A DNA stretch of 39,362 nucleotides, taken from positions 1-39,362 of the forward strand of contig JAUWAY010000023.1 of the NCBI GenBank assembly GCA_030601845.1, read 5' to 3'. The stretch's first letter is position 1; every line of letters starts with the position of its first letter. Shown here one piece after another: positions 18,025 to 25,806 of this stretch. This DNA comes from Phycisphaerae bacterium. GTDB taxonomy: Bacteria > Planctomycetota > Phycisphaerae > Sedimentisphaerales > Anaerobacaceae. A program made the position numbers and the translations under genes. A model generated the notes under the pieces. It ran no database searches and was not told the DNA's origin. It saw nothing but the letters and a program-made list of their open reading frames with translations.

Positions 18025-18651
18025 ATGCATAATATCCTGAAAAGAAGTATTTTGTCAAAACTGAAAAAGCAAAAGTCAGAGAAAGCTATCGATGCTAATC
18101 TTGCCGATGATAAAGAACCCGGCGATATACGTGAAGAAAGTTACGAACTTATTGCCGAGCAGATAACACGGCTGGAGAAAAAATACAAAAGTATTCTGTT
18201 TGCCTCTGGCCAGCCGGCTTCTCTGCCGGTAACAATACCGGTCAATGTTGCCATTGGGTTGGCAAAAAACAACAAACGCTGTCTGCTTATCGACCTTGAC
18301 CTGAAACGCGATGCCATTGCCAAAGTATTCGACCTTGATAGTAACGAAAATGGCTTGTGTCCCCGAGCAGTTCAAACCGAATTTGAGAACTTACAGCTCT
18401 GGCCGGCGCATAACTTTACTCAACTAAAGCAAATGAACATAAAGGCGATAGTACAAAAGGCATTGGACAGATTTGATTTTATACTAATAAACGCGCCCTC
18501 TCTGCTTAGCAGTCTCGACCGCAGGCAAATCATATCCGCCGCCCAGGCCGCTTTTATCTGCACCAAAAGCAGCTCTGAGGCAGCGAAAGTCGCTGAGTTG
18601 ATAAAGCCATCCGATTGCGTTGTGCTCGGCAATACTCAAATCCCTCTATAA
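18025..18651 (+). CDS. BY-kinase/ParA-like P-loop protein with degenerate nucleotide site
   Basis: The start is probably the ATG at 18025 (208 aa); the frame is open from 17947 but overlaps the previous gene. No clear ribosome site is seen. The order of elements matches CpsD/CapB-type tyrosine kinases and ParA/MinD ATPases: a helix YELIAEQITRLEKKYKSILFAS, the position of the P-loop (SGQPASLPVTIPVNVA, residues 61-76), Walker A' CLLIDLDLKR (86-95), and Walker B-like DFILINAPSLL (151-161). The P-loop has no Lys-Ser/Thr and the Walker B Asp is replaced by Asn, so ATP hydrolysis is unlikely. There is no C-terminal Tyr cluster. Possibly a regulatory pseudo-enzyme of an exopolysaccharide system. Confidence 0.65.
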   Translation: MHNILKRSILSKLKKQKSEKAIDANLADDKEPGDIREESYELIAEQITRLEKKYKSILFASGQPASLPVTIPVNVAIGLAKNNKRCLLIDLDLKRDAIAKVFDLDSNENGLCPRAVQTEFENLQLWPAHNFTQLKQMNIKAIVQKALDRFDFILINAPSLLSSLDRRQIISAAQAAFICTKSSSEAAKVAELIKPSDCVVLGNTQIPL

Positions 18652-19041
18652 GGGCGATTGCTTTCGATTGGCCCAGGCCGACAAAAGTTCTATCGGTCTG
18701 CAGGTTTAATATTGCGTTAATTGTGAATTCTCATTCACGTTTTATGCAAGCGATTTCCGCAGCGCCTCCAATCGTCCTATATTATCGCTGGTATCAAGCA
18801 CTGAATTACAAGCCGAATTTTTTTTTCAATTTGCCGATTTTTGTTCGGTTTTTGTTAGGGTTTTTGCCCTCGCATTACCGATAGAAGTATTTGCGGTGGA
18901 TGATACTGGCACAATTAGCAATAGATAGGACTGAAGCACAAATGGATGGTTGTCTAAACAACCAAATTGAACCTGTATGCAAGTTCGGGCCGGGCGGCGA
19001 CTTTGTGTCTTTTTGGCCGGCCGAAAAGGAGGGAGCAAAAT
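18652..19041. other. Spacer upstream of lexA with a 6-4-6 dyad
   Basis: No convincing gene; the overlapping plus-strand frames here have no family match and clash with lexA. A dyad GTGAAT-TCTC-ATTCAC is at 18723-18738, about 300 bp before lexA, and could be a protein-binding site. A run of T at 18821-18830 is followed by T-rich sequence. No canonical promoter was found. Confidence 0.4.
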
Positions 19042-19731
19042 ATGCAGCTCAAAACGCTAAAATCGACAGACGGGCTTACCCCTCGCCAGATGCAGTTATT
19101 AAAGGCAATCGCCGGCTTTTGGGCCAGCCGATGCTATTCACCGACGATTGGCGAATTGGCGTCCGAGATGGGCATAAGCCGAAGCACCGCGTTCGAGCAT
19201 ATCGCCGAACTGCGAAGAAAAAACCTACTGTCTGCTTGCCAGGGCAGGACTCGCTCTTTGAAATTAACTTTAAAAGCGCAAGAACTGCTTGAGGCCCTGG
19301 CCGAGCAAAACTGGAGCGCAGATGACCAGCCGCCAACAGATATACCGCTCGTGGGCAGAGTGGCTGCCGGTTCACCCATAGAAGCCATTGAAGACAAAAA
19401 CTATCTTTGCCTGAGCTCTCATTTTGGAAGCGGCGATTGTTTATTTGCCCTTGAGGTGGTAGGTGACAGTATGGTTGACGATGATATCCGCGACGGCGAT
19501 TATGTAATTTGCCGACGCAACCCTGTTGCTGATAATGGCCAATTGGTTATTGCTATTATTGATAATGAGAATGCAACGTTGAAAAGATTTTATAAAGAAA
19601 AGACGCGAGCGCGGCTCCAGCCGGCCAATGACGATTACGACCCGATCTATTCAGAGGCCTGCCGAATCCAGGCCGTCGTCGTGGGATTGGTAAGAAAATT
19701 TAGAAAAAAGACTGCTTTGTCAGGAAAATAA
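19042..19731 (+). CDS. lexA: LexA repressor
   Basis: The start is the ATG at 19042, which has AAAGGAGGG nine bases upstream; the open frame extends upstream without a ribosome site. The product is 229 aa. The N-terminal winged helix contains LTPRQMQLLKAIAGF and SPTIGELASEMGISRSTAFEH. The peptidase domain has the self-cleavage Ala109-Gly110 (VGRVAAGSPI), catalytic Ser143 (VVGDSMVDD) and Lys181 (ENATLKRFY). In the SOS response, RecA filaments trigger its autocleavage. No recA or dinB is nearby. The operator it recognises is not known from this sequence; two 6-4-6 dyads flanking the gene (18723 and 19825) are candidates. Confidence 0.95.
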   Translation: MQLKTLKSTDGLTPRQMQLLKAIAGFWASRCYSPTIGELASEMGISRSTAFEHIAELRRKNLLSACQGRTRSLKLTLKAQELLEALAEQNWSADDQPPTDIPLVGRVAAGSPIEAIEDKNYLCLSSHFGSGDCLFALEVVGDSMVDDDIRDGDYVICRRNPVADNGQLVIAIIDNENATLKRFYKEKTRARLQPANDDYDPIYSEACRIQAVVVGLVRKFRKKTALSGK

Positions 19732-19777
19732 GGTGGCCCTGAATGATTTGAATGTGGGTCTGCCTTGAACATTTACG

Positions 19778-19797
19778 CTCTTTCCGGGATGAAAGAG
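19778..19797 (+). terminator. Hairpin downstream of lexA, possible terminator
   Basis: CTCTTTC (19778-19784) pairs with GAAAGAG (19791-19797), with a 6-nt loop CGGGAT; AAATTTTT follows. A second hairpin ATTTTTCG/CGAAAAAT spans 19800-19823. Together they could end lexA transcription. Confidence 0.5.
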
Positions 19798-19824
19798 AAA
19801 TTTTTCGCCCGGTGTCGAAAAATC

Positions 19825-19840
19825 TGAGAATATTTTCTCA
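19825..19840. promoter_or_regulatory. Dyad TGAGAA-N4-TTCTCA, candidate operator
   Basis: Perfect 6-bp arms with TATT between. TATAAT (19849-19854) lies 8 bp downstream, so a bound protein would cover the promoter. It has the same 6-4-6 geometry as the dyad at 18723-18738. The binding protein is unknown. Confidence 0.4.
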
Positions 19841-19963
19841 TCTGAGGTTATAATATTTGTGGTCGACCTGAAGAAATGCAACGAAATTTCTCGAAATTTT
19901 TCTGGACACGCTTCACAAAATTTGTACTGTAGTAGAAAATTGAAGAATGTGTCGAACGATAAA

Positions 19964-19992
19964 TTGACTTTTTAGTGTGCGTGCAGTAGAAT
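19964..19992 (+). promoter_or_regulatory. Sigma-70-type promoter for the 20101 gene
   Basis: TTGACT (19964-19969), 17-bp spacer, TAGAAT (19987-19992). It would give a leader of about 100 nt before the ATG at 20101, which has AAAGGAG in front. Confidence 0.6.
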
Positions 19993-20100
19993 CTTAGGCA
20001 ACTATCAACTATAGTCAAAGGGGAATAAAACTTTTATCTGTTCTGGTTTGAGCATGTTAACGTAATTTTGAAGAAGCGATATTTGTAAAGGAGAAAAAAA

Positions 20101-20904
20101 ATGGTTAGGTTATGTTGTTTTAGCTGGTTTTTGACTATTGTTTTAGCATTTTTTGGTGAGTTTGCCTGTGCTGCGACGGATGTTGTCATTCGGGAGTATC
20201 CAGCCAGGCGGAACGAATTAACTGGCAAGGTGGAGCTATGGGGCCACAAAATCGTGCACAGCGACTTTGATGTTCAATTGGAAGAAGTAATCATGAAAGT
20301 GCCCATTATGTCCATCCAGTACGAGGGCCTGCATCATGTTCGTGGTGAGGGGGTGAGCATTGTCGAAGCTCGTGCAAAATGTATTGCTGAGCGTCTGACA
20401 GTTGCCTGGCAATTGTTAGATAAGGGGGGCAGATTACGGATTCGAAACGATGATTGGAACGACTGGCGGGTTAAGTCGAAAAATAAGCCCCCAAAATATC
20501 CTGCTATCTATGTCGTCAGTTCTGTTTTAGATGAGAAACCACTTCGCATAATGACGGTATACCCCGAGGATGCACGGGCTTTTCCGGGGGTCAGCGAGAG
20601 CCCGAGGGAATTAGCTAAGTACATCGTTGCTCTGATCGAGGCGCACTATCTGCTGTTCCAGAGGAAGAGCTCCAATCTTGCTGATTATGAAGGTCTGCAA
20701 CTTGACAAGACGCGCGAGGGGAAAATTTTCAAGGAGATATTTATTCGTGCTCAGGAAGTGATGGAGCTTAAGAACCTGGAGCAATTGGACGCCGATATTC
20801 TGAAAGACGCATTAGCCAGAATTGCTATGCCTCAGCGTGATCGGCTGGTGCGATTAACATTTAAGGCACCGCCGGATTGGATCGAATTGCAGAAACAACA
20901 ATAA
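20101..20904 (+). CDS. Exported protein of unknown function
   Basis: The product is 267 aa with a clear Sec signal peptide (LCCFSWFLTIVLAFFGEFACA) and a good ribosome site. The mature part is mixed alpha/beta, begins ATDVVIREYPARRNELTGK, and contains motifs YEGLHHVRGEGVSIVEARAK and YPAIYVVSS. No family is recognised. It is followed after 31 bp by a lipoprotein gene, and the two are probably one operon driven by the promoter at 19964. Confidence 0.72.
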   Translation: MVRLCCFSWFLTIVLAFFGEFACAATDVVIREYPARRNELTGKVELWGHKIVHSDFDVQLEEVIMKVPIMSIQYEGLHHVRGEGVSIVEARAKCIAERLTVAWQLLDKGGRLRIRNDDWNDWRVKSKNKPPKYPAIYVVSSVLDEKPLRIMTVYPEDARAFPGVSESPRELAKYIVALIEAHYLLFQRKSSNLADYEGLQLDKTREGKIFKEIFIRAQEVMELKNLEQLDADILKDALARIAMPQRDRLVRLTFKAPPDWIELQKQQ

Positions 20905-20935
20905 GCTTTTAGGACATTAATTGGGAGATAGAAGA

Positions 20936-21487
20936 ATGTCGAATAAGTTCCGGCTTTTGTTCTTGCTCTTGGTGGTTACCATTTACATTGCTTTATTCGC
21001 AGGATGCCAAACGCCACAGCCAACCCTTAAACAGTATAGCATGGGCCACGACGCAGCCAAGGACTTTATAGCTAATCAGTTAGCAGGCTATAGAATGGTC
21101 ATCATGCTGGAAGGAATGAATGCTGACGAACGCGATCAGTTTTTCCAGGGCTTTTTGGCAGCCTATGATGATTCGGGCCAAAAAGAAAAGGGGAAGCGAT
21201 ACACAGGGACTCTGCGCGAAGCTGTCAAAGGGAGCACATTCCAGGAGGCAAAGAGACAAGGTGAGCTACACGCAAATAAAAAGACAACAGATGCTCGAAT
21301 CCAATCTCTTATCCGGCGAAGTCTCGGTATATCCCGAAGCGTGGCTTTAGCTTGGAAAGCTGGTTACATTGAAGGTTTTAAAGAGGGATTACTGAATGGC
21401 AGGAAGCCGGTTGATAAGACGGTGGACGGTCTTTACAGGAAGGCCGACGCAATGTATGAAGCGCTTCGTGCTGCCACCGGATTGTAA
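20936..21487 (+). CDS. Lipoprotein of unknown function
   Basis: I chose the ATG at 20936, which has GGAGA seven bases upstream, over a TTG at 20921. The product is 183 aa. Signal peptide with lipobox ALFAGC (Cys at about 23). The mature part is helical and basic, with QLAGYRMVIMLEGMNADER and two similar segments AWKAGYIEGFKEGLLNGRKP and QFFQGFLAAYDDSG; the G(F/Y)xxGF pattern is reminiscent of Gly-zipper-like helices. No family is recognised. It is probably cotranscribed with the exported protein before it. Confidence 0.7.
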   Translation: MSNKFRLLFLLLVVTIYIALFAGCQTPQPTLKQYSMGHDAAKDFIANQLAGYRMVIMLEGMNADERDQFFQGFLAAYDDSGQKEKGKRYTGTLREAVKGSTFQEAKRQGELHANKKTTDARIQSLIRRSLGISRSVALAWKAGYIEGFKEGLLNGRKPVDKTVDGLYRKADAMYEALRAATGL

Positions 21488-21586
21488 GTAGCAGCCGGCT
21501 TTTACCCAGCCGCGTTGGGAATCTGTACGTCAGGGGCAGTAAAGCCAAGAACACAGGAAGCAGAGAAACCCCTCAAAGCCAAACGT

Positions 21587-21620
21587 CCCCTATGTTTTCT
21601 TGTGAAAACAAGAATAGGGG
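21587..21620. repeat. Strong bulged hairpin between converging genes
   Basis: CCCCTAT (21587-21593) pairs with ATAGGGG (21614-21620), and inside GTTTTC (21594-21599) pairs with GAAAAC (21604-21609) around TTGT, with a 4-nt bulge on the right. It lies between the lipoprotein and the converging hydrolase gene, so it may end both transcripts, although no T-run is present. Confidence 0.5.
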
Positions 21621-21641
21621 AACGACTTACAAATGCGCGAG

Positions 21642-22517
21642 CTAAGATGCCTGTTGGCGGTCGGCGGTTGTTTTATGTTCTTTTAGGAATTTTAGCCACT
21701 TTGTCCAGGTCTTTTTGTAAATCTCACTGGAGACCCAAAAGCCATCGTTATGGCTGCCGGAAATCTCGACAAACTCCTTCGGCTCATTCGCCGCTTCGTA
21801 CAGCTTCAGACCAAACTCGAAAGGCATAATTTCATCGCCTCGGCTGTGGATTATCATCACCGGACAATTGACCTCCTTGATATAATCGATTGTACTGTAG
21901 CTAAATCTCGCAAACCATCGCACGGGCATATACGGGTAGAATTTCCTGCCAACGTCAGCGTACGATGTAAAGGTGCTCTCTATAATCAAAGCGCTTGCTT
22001 CGACCTTGCTTGCCAGTTGTGCCGCGATACTTCCGCCCAGAGACCTGCCGAATATGATAATATCAGCCGCAGGTATCTTTTTCTCCTCGGTCAGCCATTT
22101 GTATGCAGCCATCACATCGTGATATGTTCCTTGCTCACTGGGTTTGCCTTCGCTATTGCCATAGCCGCGATAGTCAAAAATAAAGCAATTCAACCCCAGG
22201 TTATGAAAAATATTTATACTGTCCAGTCGATGGCACATATTGCCGCCATTACCGTGGCAGAACAGCACTGTCATTTCGTGACCCGGCTCGCGTGCCCCGT
22301 GCTCCGGTTTCTCAGCGGGGATATACCAGCCGCTCAATTCCAAACCGTCGGCGCTTTTGAAAACCACATCTTCAAAATCCAGTCCTAATTCGCTGGGCGT
22401 ATGGGACACCTCTCGCACAGGGCCGTACAAGAACGTTGGCTGCATAAAGTAGAGTGTCAGCCCCAGACCCACATAAGCGATGAACAATACCGCTGCAATA
22501 GATACCAACATTTTCAT
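21642..22517 (-). CDS. Alpha/beta hydrolase (ABHD13/BEM46-like), membrane-anchored
   Basis: The product is 291 aa. An N-terminal hydrophobic segment (about 4-25) is a signal anchor. The hydrolase fold shows VLFCHGNGGNM (oxyanion loop), FDYRGYGNSEG, the nucleophile elbow GRSLGGS (Ser), the acid in IIHSRGDEIMPF (Asp) and the His in SGSHNDGFW. This is the pattern of the BEM46/ABHD13 serine hydrolases, for which lipid or peptide ester substrates are suspected but mostly unproven. It is transcribed alone; the start region is followed by a heptad repeat. Confidence 0.88.
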   Translation of the reverse strand: MKMLVSIAAVLFIAYVGLGLTLYFMQPTFLYGPVREVSHTPSELGLDFEDVVFKSADGLELSGWYIPAEKPEHGAREPGHEMTVLFCHGNGGNMCHRLDSINIFHNLGLNCFIFDYRGYGNSEGKPSEQGTYHDVMAAYKWLTEEKKIPAADIIIFGRSLGGSIAAQLASKVEASALIIESTFTSYADVGRKFYPYMPVRWFARFSYSTIDYIKEVNCPVMIIHSRGDEIMPFEFGLKLYEAANEPKEFVEISGSHNDGFWVSSEIYKKTWTKWLKFLKEHKTTADRQQAS

Positions 22518-22550
22518 TGACTATTTTCTATTTACTATTGACTATTGAAG
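22516..22550. repeat. 7-bp-period tandem repeat (ATTGACT type)
   Basis: ATTGACT, ATTTTCT, ATTTACT, ATTGACT, ATTGAAG. It touches the start codon side of the hydrolase gene. A related GATTAGA-type repeat with mixed 7/8-bp steps follows at about 22564-22596. Confidence 0.7.
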
Positions 22551-22714
22551 AGGAAATTAAAATAGTTGATTAGAGATTAGTTGATTAGAGAATTAGTAAA
22601 GCAATACCACTAATCACCAATTAACCAATTAACTTTAGGCACTCTACACTTTAGTCACTTTTCACAGCCGTATTTTAGTTTGCCTGAGACAATAAAACAA
22701 GATACAATTTTGAT

Positions 22715-23773
22715 GTGATTAAGAGAAGAAAAACCAGAACAATTAAGGTCGGCCAGGTTATAATCGGCTCTGCAGCCCCAATTGTCATTCAGTCTATGAC
22801 GAAGGTTCCGACTATCGATATTGCTCGTTGTGTGAGGCAGATAAATCAGCTTGTCAAAGCCGGCTGCCAATTAGTCAGAATAGCTGTCCCCAGACGTGCC
22901 GATACCGCTGCTTTTGCAAAAATTGTCCAGAAGGTAAATGTCCCGTTAATCGCTGATGTTCACTTCAGCCCCGGCCGAGCTATTGAAGCGATAGAGGCCG
23001 GAGCTGCCAAAGTTCGGCTCAACCCCGGCAACATAAAAAATCGAAAGGATATCCATCGAATAATAGACGCAGCTAAAATGCAAAAAGTTGCCATCCGCAT
23101 CGGCGTCAACGAGGCAAGCATTCGCGACCTTAAAAAACAAGCCGTTCCATTGCAAAAACGTACCGCTTTGATGTTAAGAGAAATGAAAAGATATGTCCGG
23201 CTGTTTGAAAATCGCAATTTCACACAACTTGTCCTCAGTGCAAAAAGCAGCGACACGCTTAGAACCATCGAAATCAACCGCCGTATTGCTAAGGTCTTCG
23301 ATTACCCAATCCACCTCGGCCTGACCCACGCAGGCCTGCCCGAAGACGCCAGAGTGCCATCAGCTATTGCCCTGGGTGCGCTGCTCGCAGAAGGTATTGG
23401 TGACACCATCAGGGTAAGCGCCGCCGGCAATCCGGTTGTGGAAACCGAAATTGCAAAACAGATTTTAATTGCGCTTGGCTTGGTAAAGCCGTCGGGACCG
23501 ACTTTGATAGTTTGCCCGGCCTGCGCGCGGGCCGAAATTGATGTAATCAAGCTGGCACGGCGGGTTGAAAAAGCCGTGCGTGGTATTGATAAGCCATTGC
23601 GTATCGCCGTGATGGGCTGTATCGTTAACGGCCCGGGCGAAGCCGCCGACGCCGACCTGGCCGTCTGCGCCGCAAAGAATAAGGCATACATCTACCGCAA
23701 TGGCCGAAAAATCGCAACAGTCCCCGAAAGCAAAATCATACCGGCTCTACTAAAGGAACTAAAAAATCTCTGA
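22715..23773 (+). CDS. ispG: 4-hydroxy-3-methylbut-2-enyl-diphosphate synthase (IspG/GcpE)
   Basis: The product is 352 aa, the length of the short bacterial form. It carries the N-terminal TIM-barrel start (RKTRTIKVGQVIIGSAAPIVIQSMT with T(K)VP), the VPLIADVHFS and KVRLNPGN motifs, and the C-terminal iron-sulfur ligands in CPACARAEID and GCIVNGPGEA (three Cys). It makes HMBPP in the MEP isoprenoid pathway using a [4Fe-4S] cluster. The start is GTG at 22715; the ATG two bases before is out of frame. The ribosome site is not evident. No other MEP gene is adjacent. Confidence 0.95.
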   Translation: MIKRRKTRTIKVGQVIIGSAAPIVIQSMTKVPTIDIARCVRQINQLVKAGCQLVRIAVPRRADTAAFAKIVQKVNVPLIADVHFSPGRAIEAIEAGAAKVRLNPGNIKNRKDIHRIIDAAKMQKVAIRIGVNEASIRDLKKQAVPLQKRTALMLREMKRYVRLFENRNFTQLVLSAKSSDTLRTIEINRRIAKVFDYPIHLGLTHAGLPEDARVPSAIALGALLAEGIGDTIRVSAAGNPVVETEIAKQILIALGLVKPSGPTLIVCPACARAEIDVIKLARRVEKAVRGIDKPLRIAVMGCIVNGPGEAADADLAVCAAKNKAYIYRNGRKIATVPESKIIPALLKELKNL

Positions 23774-24006
23774 TTTCGGTAATTCGAATTTGCCTGCCCC
23801 ATTGTTTAGAGTGTCTTAAACTCTAAGGGGGGCCTGCCCGCCGTAGCTTTATGCGAAGGAGGGTTTAGCCTGCCCTGCGGAGATTAAAAATCCATTTTTC
23901 TTTGCCTTTTCCATTTTTTTGTGTTATTTTCTGTGCCTAAAGGCGTGAGGCATCCGGGAGCGAAAAACCTCATCTGAAAATTAGGCTGATAATTGGAGGC
24001 TAAACT
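23774..24006. other. Hairpin-rich spacer left of the AAA/TOPRIM module
   Basis: Contains a hairpin made of TTAGAGT and ACTCTAA around 23802-23822, a block CCGCCGTAGCTTTATGCGAAGG near 23838-23860 that recurs in a variant at 26325-26350, and repeated CCTGCCC. No gene is seen. Confidence 0.5.
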
Positions 24007-24420
24007 ATGATTACAGAGGTATTAATAAAGAATTTCAAGTGCTTCAAGCAGTTAATACTCCCTGACCTTGGCCGAATAACCCTGATTGCCGGAGAGAATA
24101 ACGTCGGGAAAACGGCATTGCTGGAAGCTCTGTTTCTTTTCTTTGATCGTAACAACCCGCATATGATTCTTCGGCAGTATGGCTGGCGAGGTATCGAGGA
24201 GGTCCATCTGGAGCCGGAAGCAATGTGGGCTCCTATGTTTTATAATTGCGAAAAGGACCGAGAGATTCTTGTTTCAGCAACTTTAAATAACAAGCCACAG
24301 GATGCAAGGTTTAGGTTCAATCCAAATTTTTCACTACCTACTCCCTCCGACTGTTGTTGCCTCCGATGTTGCTGCATCCTATGCTACTGGACCCGAAGAA
24401 CACAAAATTGCTACAGATGA
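24007..24420 (+). CDS. AAA ATPase (OLD/RecF-like), N-terminal part before a frameshift
   Basis: About 100 meaningful residues: MITEVLIKNFKCFKQL, then Walker A AGENNVGKTALLEALF (residues about 28-43). Homology ends near 24330 and the frame continues with Cys-rich nonsense to a stop at 24420. The rest of the same protein is in the next frame, from 24302 onwards, so the gene is split by a +1 shift near 24320-24350. Either the gene is a recent pseudogene, or this is an assembly error, or less likely a programmed shift. A good ribosome site (TTGGAGG) precedes the ATG. Confidence 0.8.
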   Translation: MITEVLIKNFKCFKQLILPDLGRITLIAGENNVGKTALLEALFLFFDRNNPHMILRQYGWRGIEEVHLEPEAMWAPMFYNCEKDREILVSATLNNKPQDARFRFNPNFSLPTPSDCCCLRCCCILCYWTRRTQNCYR

Positions 24421-25117
24421 GGAAGTGACTACTTTTGCCGCTTTGGACATAGAGTATTTTGTCGAAGCTCATAGTAAGCAACTTTCTCATCTCTTTCTTG
24501 ATCCCAAGAACAAGAATAAGCCAGCGCTCTATGTAGAGTACGCACATATTAGCAAAGCGTTGCCTGCCGTTTTCCTGCCCTCGAAACAACATATCACAAT
24601 AAAACAAACCGTGCACTTTTTCAGTGAATTAGCCGAAAAAGGAAGGGAACGCGAGGTTGTTGACTTCCTCAGAATTATCGAGCCTCGTTTATTGAGCTTG
24701 AAGGTTATCACGAAAGGCTCAACTTCCTCTGTACACGGGCAACTTAAAGGTTTTCCTAGAACTCTTCCAATTCACTTAATGGGCGAGGGTATGGAAAAAC
24801 TCTTGAACCTTATAGTTGGTTTAGCGCATTCAGAAGGTGGATATGTATTTCTTGATGAAACAGAGAACGGTATCTACTATAAGGCCTCACCAAAAATATG
24901 GGAGGCGATAGGTAACGCCGCAGAAAATTACAAATGCCAAGTTATCTCCACAACGCATAGTTACGAGTGTCTGGAAGCAGCTCATAAAGGTTTGGCGAAC
25001 AGACCAGACGATTTGCGTTATATCCGCCTCGACCGCGAACGTGATGTTATAACCGCCAAGACATCCAATTATGATATGCTTGGCTCTGCAATTAGCCACA
25101 ATATGGAGATTAGATAA
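24302..25117 (+). CDS. AAA ATPase (OLD/RecF-like), C-terminal part after the frameshift
   Basis: Real homology starts near 24345 (TVVASDVAASYATG). Towards the end are the ABC-like signature region (LPIHLMGEGMEKLLNLIVGL), Walker B YVFLDETENGIYY and the switch His in STTHSYECLEAA. Together with the preceding part this gives an ATPase of about 370 aa. Its stop TAA overlaps the ATG of the next gene (TAATG at 25115-25119), so the two products are made in stoichiometric amounts. AAA ATPases of this class paired with a TOPRIM protein are known from phage defence. Confidence 0.8.
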   Translation: MQGLGSIQIFHYLLPPTVVASDVAASYATGPEEHKIATDEEVTTFAALDIEYFVEAHSKQLSHLFLDPKNKNKPALYVEYAHISKALPAVFLPSKQHITIKQTVHFFSELAEKGREREVVDFLRIIEPRLLSLKVITKGSTSSVHGQLKGFPRTLPIHLMGEGMEKLLNLIVGLAHSEGGYVFLDETENGIYYKASPKIWEAIGNAAENYKCQVISTTHSYECLEAAHKGLANRPDDLRYIRLDRERDVITAKTSNYDMLGSAISHNMEIR

Positions 25118-25806
25118 TGGTGCTGGCAGCACCCAAAAAGAAAAAAGTAACCTGCAATGTGTGTGGGGCAGAATTTTACCCTGGTGAAAAATTGCATATC
25201 TGGAGCGAGAACCTACTCTTGGCAGAAGGTGTCGATGTGCATAGATTTTTGATATACGCATGCGAGGCTTTCGAAAAACCAGATATCCAAGTAATAAATT
25301 TCAGGGGAATTGATGAAATAAGACTATTTCTAGAAAATCTTAAGAATATGGCTAACTTCAGCAAAGTCAAAACACTTGTAATTGCACGCGATGCTGAAAC
25401 AAACGTAACCTCCGCGATAGATAAAGTTAAATCAGCCCTTGAAAATGCTGACTTAGCAAAACCATTGAAGCCATTTGAATATAATTCAGGCAACAATGTC
25501 AAAATTGCCTTTGTGCTTTTTCCTGGTCCCGACCAAAATGGCAAATGCCGGAATGGCACGTTAGAAGAGCTCTGTTTAACAACTGCTGACGACGCTTCTC
25601 TCCTGAAGTGCGTGGATGCATTCCTGCAATGCGCCCAGAAGAGTAATGAAGACCTTAGGCATCCATGGAAAAGTAGACTTTATGCTTACCTCGCTGGCAA
25701 AGATGACCATGCTGGCAAAAAACTAGGCCAAGCCGCGAAGGATAAGGTCTGGAACTTTAACCATCCCACAATGGCCCCTTTCAAAAAAATCATCCAAGAA
25801 ATGTAA
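25117..25806 (+). CDS. TOPRIM-like protein (DUF3226 type), partner of the AAA ATPase
   Basis: The product is 229 aa. It begins with a Lys-rich segment and a CxxC pair (CNVCGAEF). The pattern ENLLLAEGVDVHRFLIYAC with its Glu, followed by the Asp in KTLVIARDAETNV, is the TOPRIM nuclease-like arrangement seen in DUF3226/DUF4435 proteins. The C-terminus ends HPTMAPFKKIIQEM, as in DUF3226 members. It is translationally coupled to the ATPase. I infer a two-component defence or DNA-repair module like split OLD or PARIS; it is not identical to a system I can name. Confidence 0.65.
   Translation: MVLAAPKKKKVTCNVCGAEFYPGEKLHIWSENLLLAEGVDVHRFLIYACEAFEKPDIQVINFRGIDEIRLFLENLKNMANFSKVKTLVIARDAETNVTSAIDKVKSALENADLAKPLKPFEYNSGNNVKIAFVLFPGPDQNGKCRNGTLEELCLTTADDASLLKCVDAFLQCAQKSNEDLRHPWKSRLYAYLAGKDDHAGKKLGQAAKDKVWNFNHPTMAPFKKIIQEM

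Noticed and set aside
18891-19292. 133-codon open frame on the plus strand
   Set aside because: It overlaps the lexA gene in another frame; lexA has the ribosome site and the family motifs.
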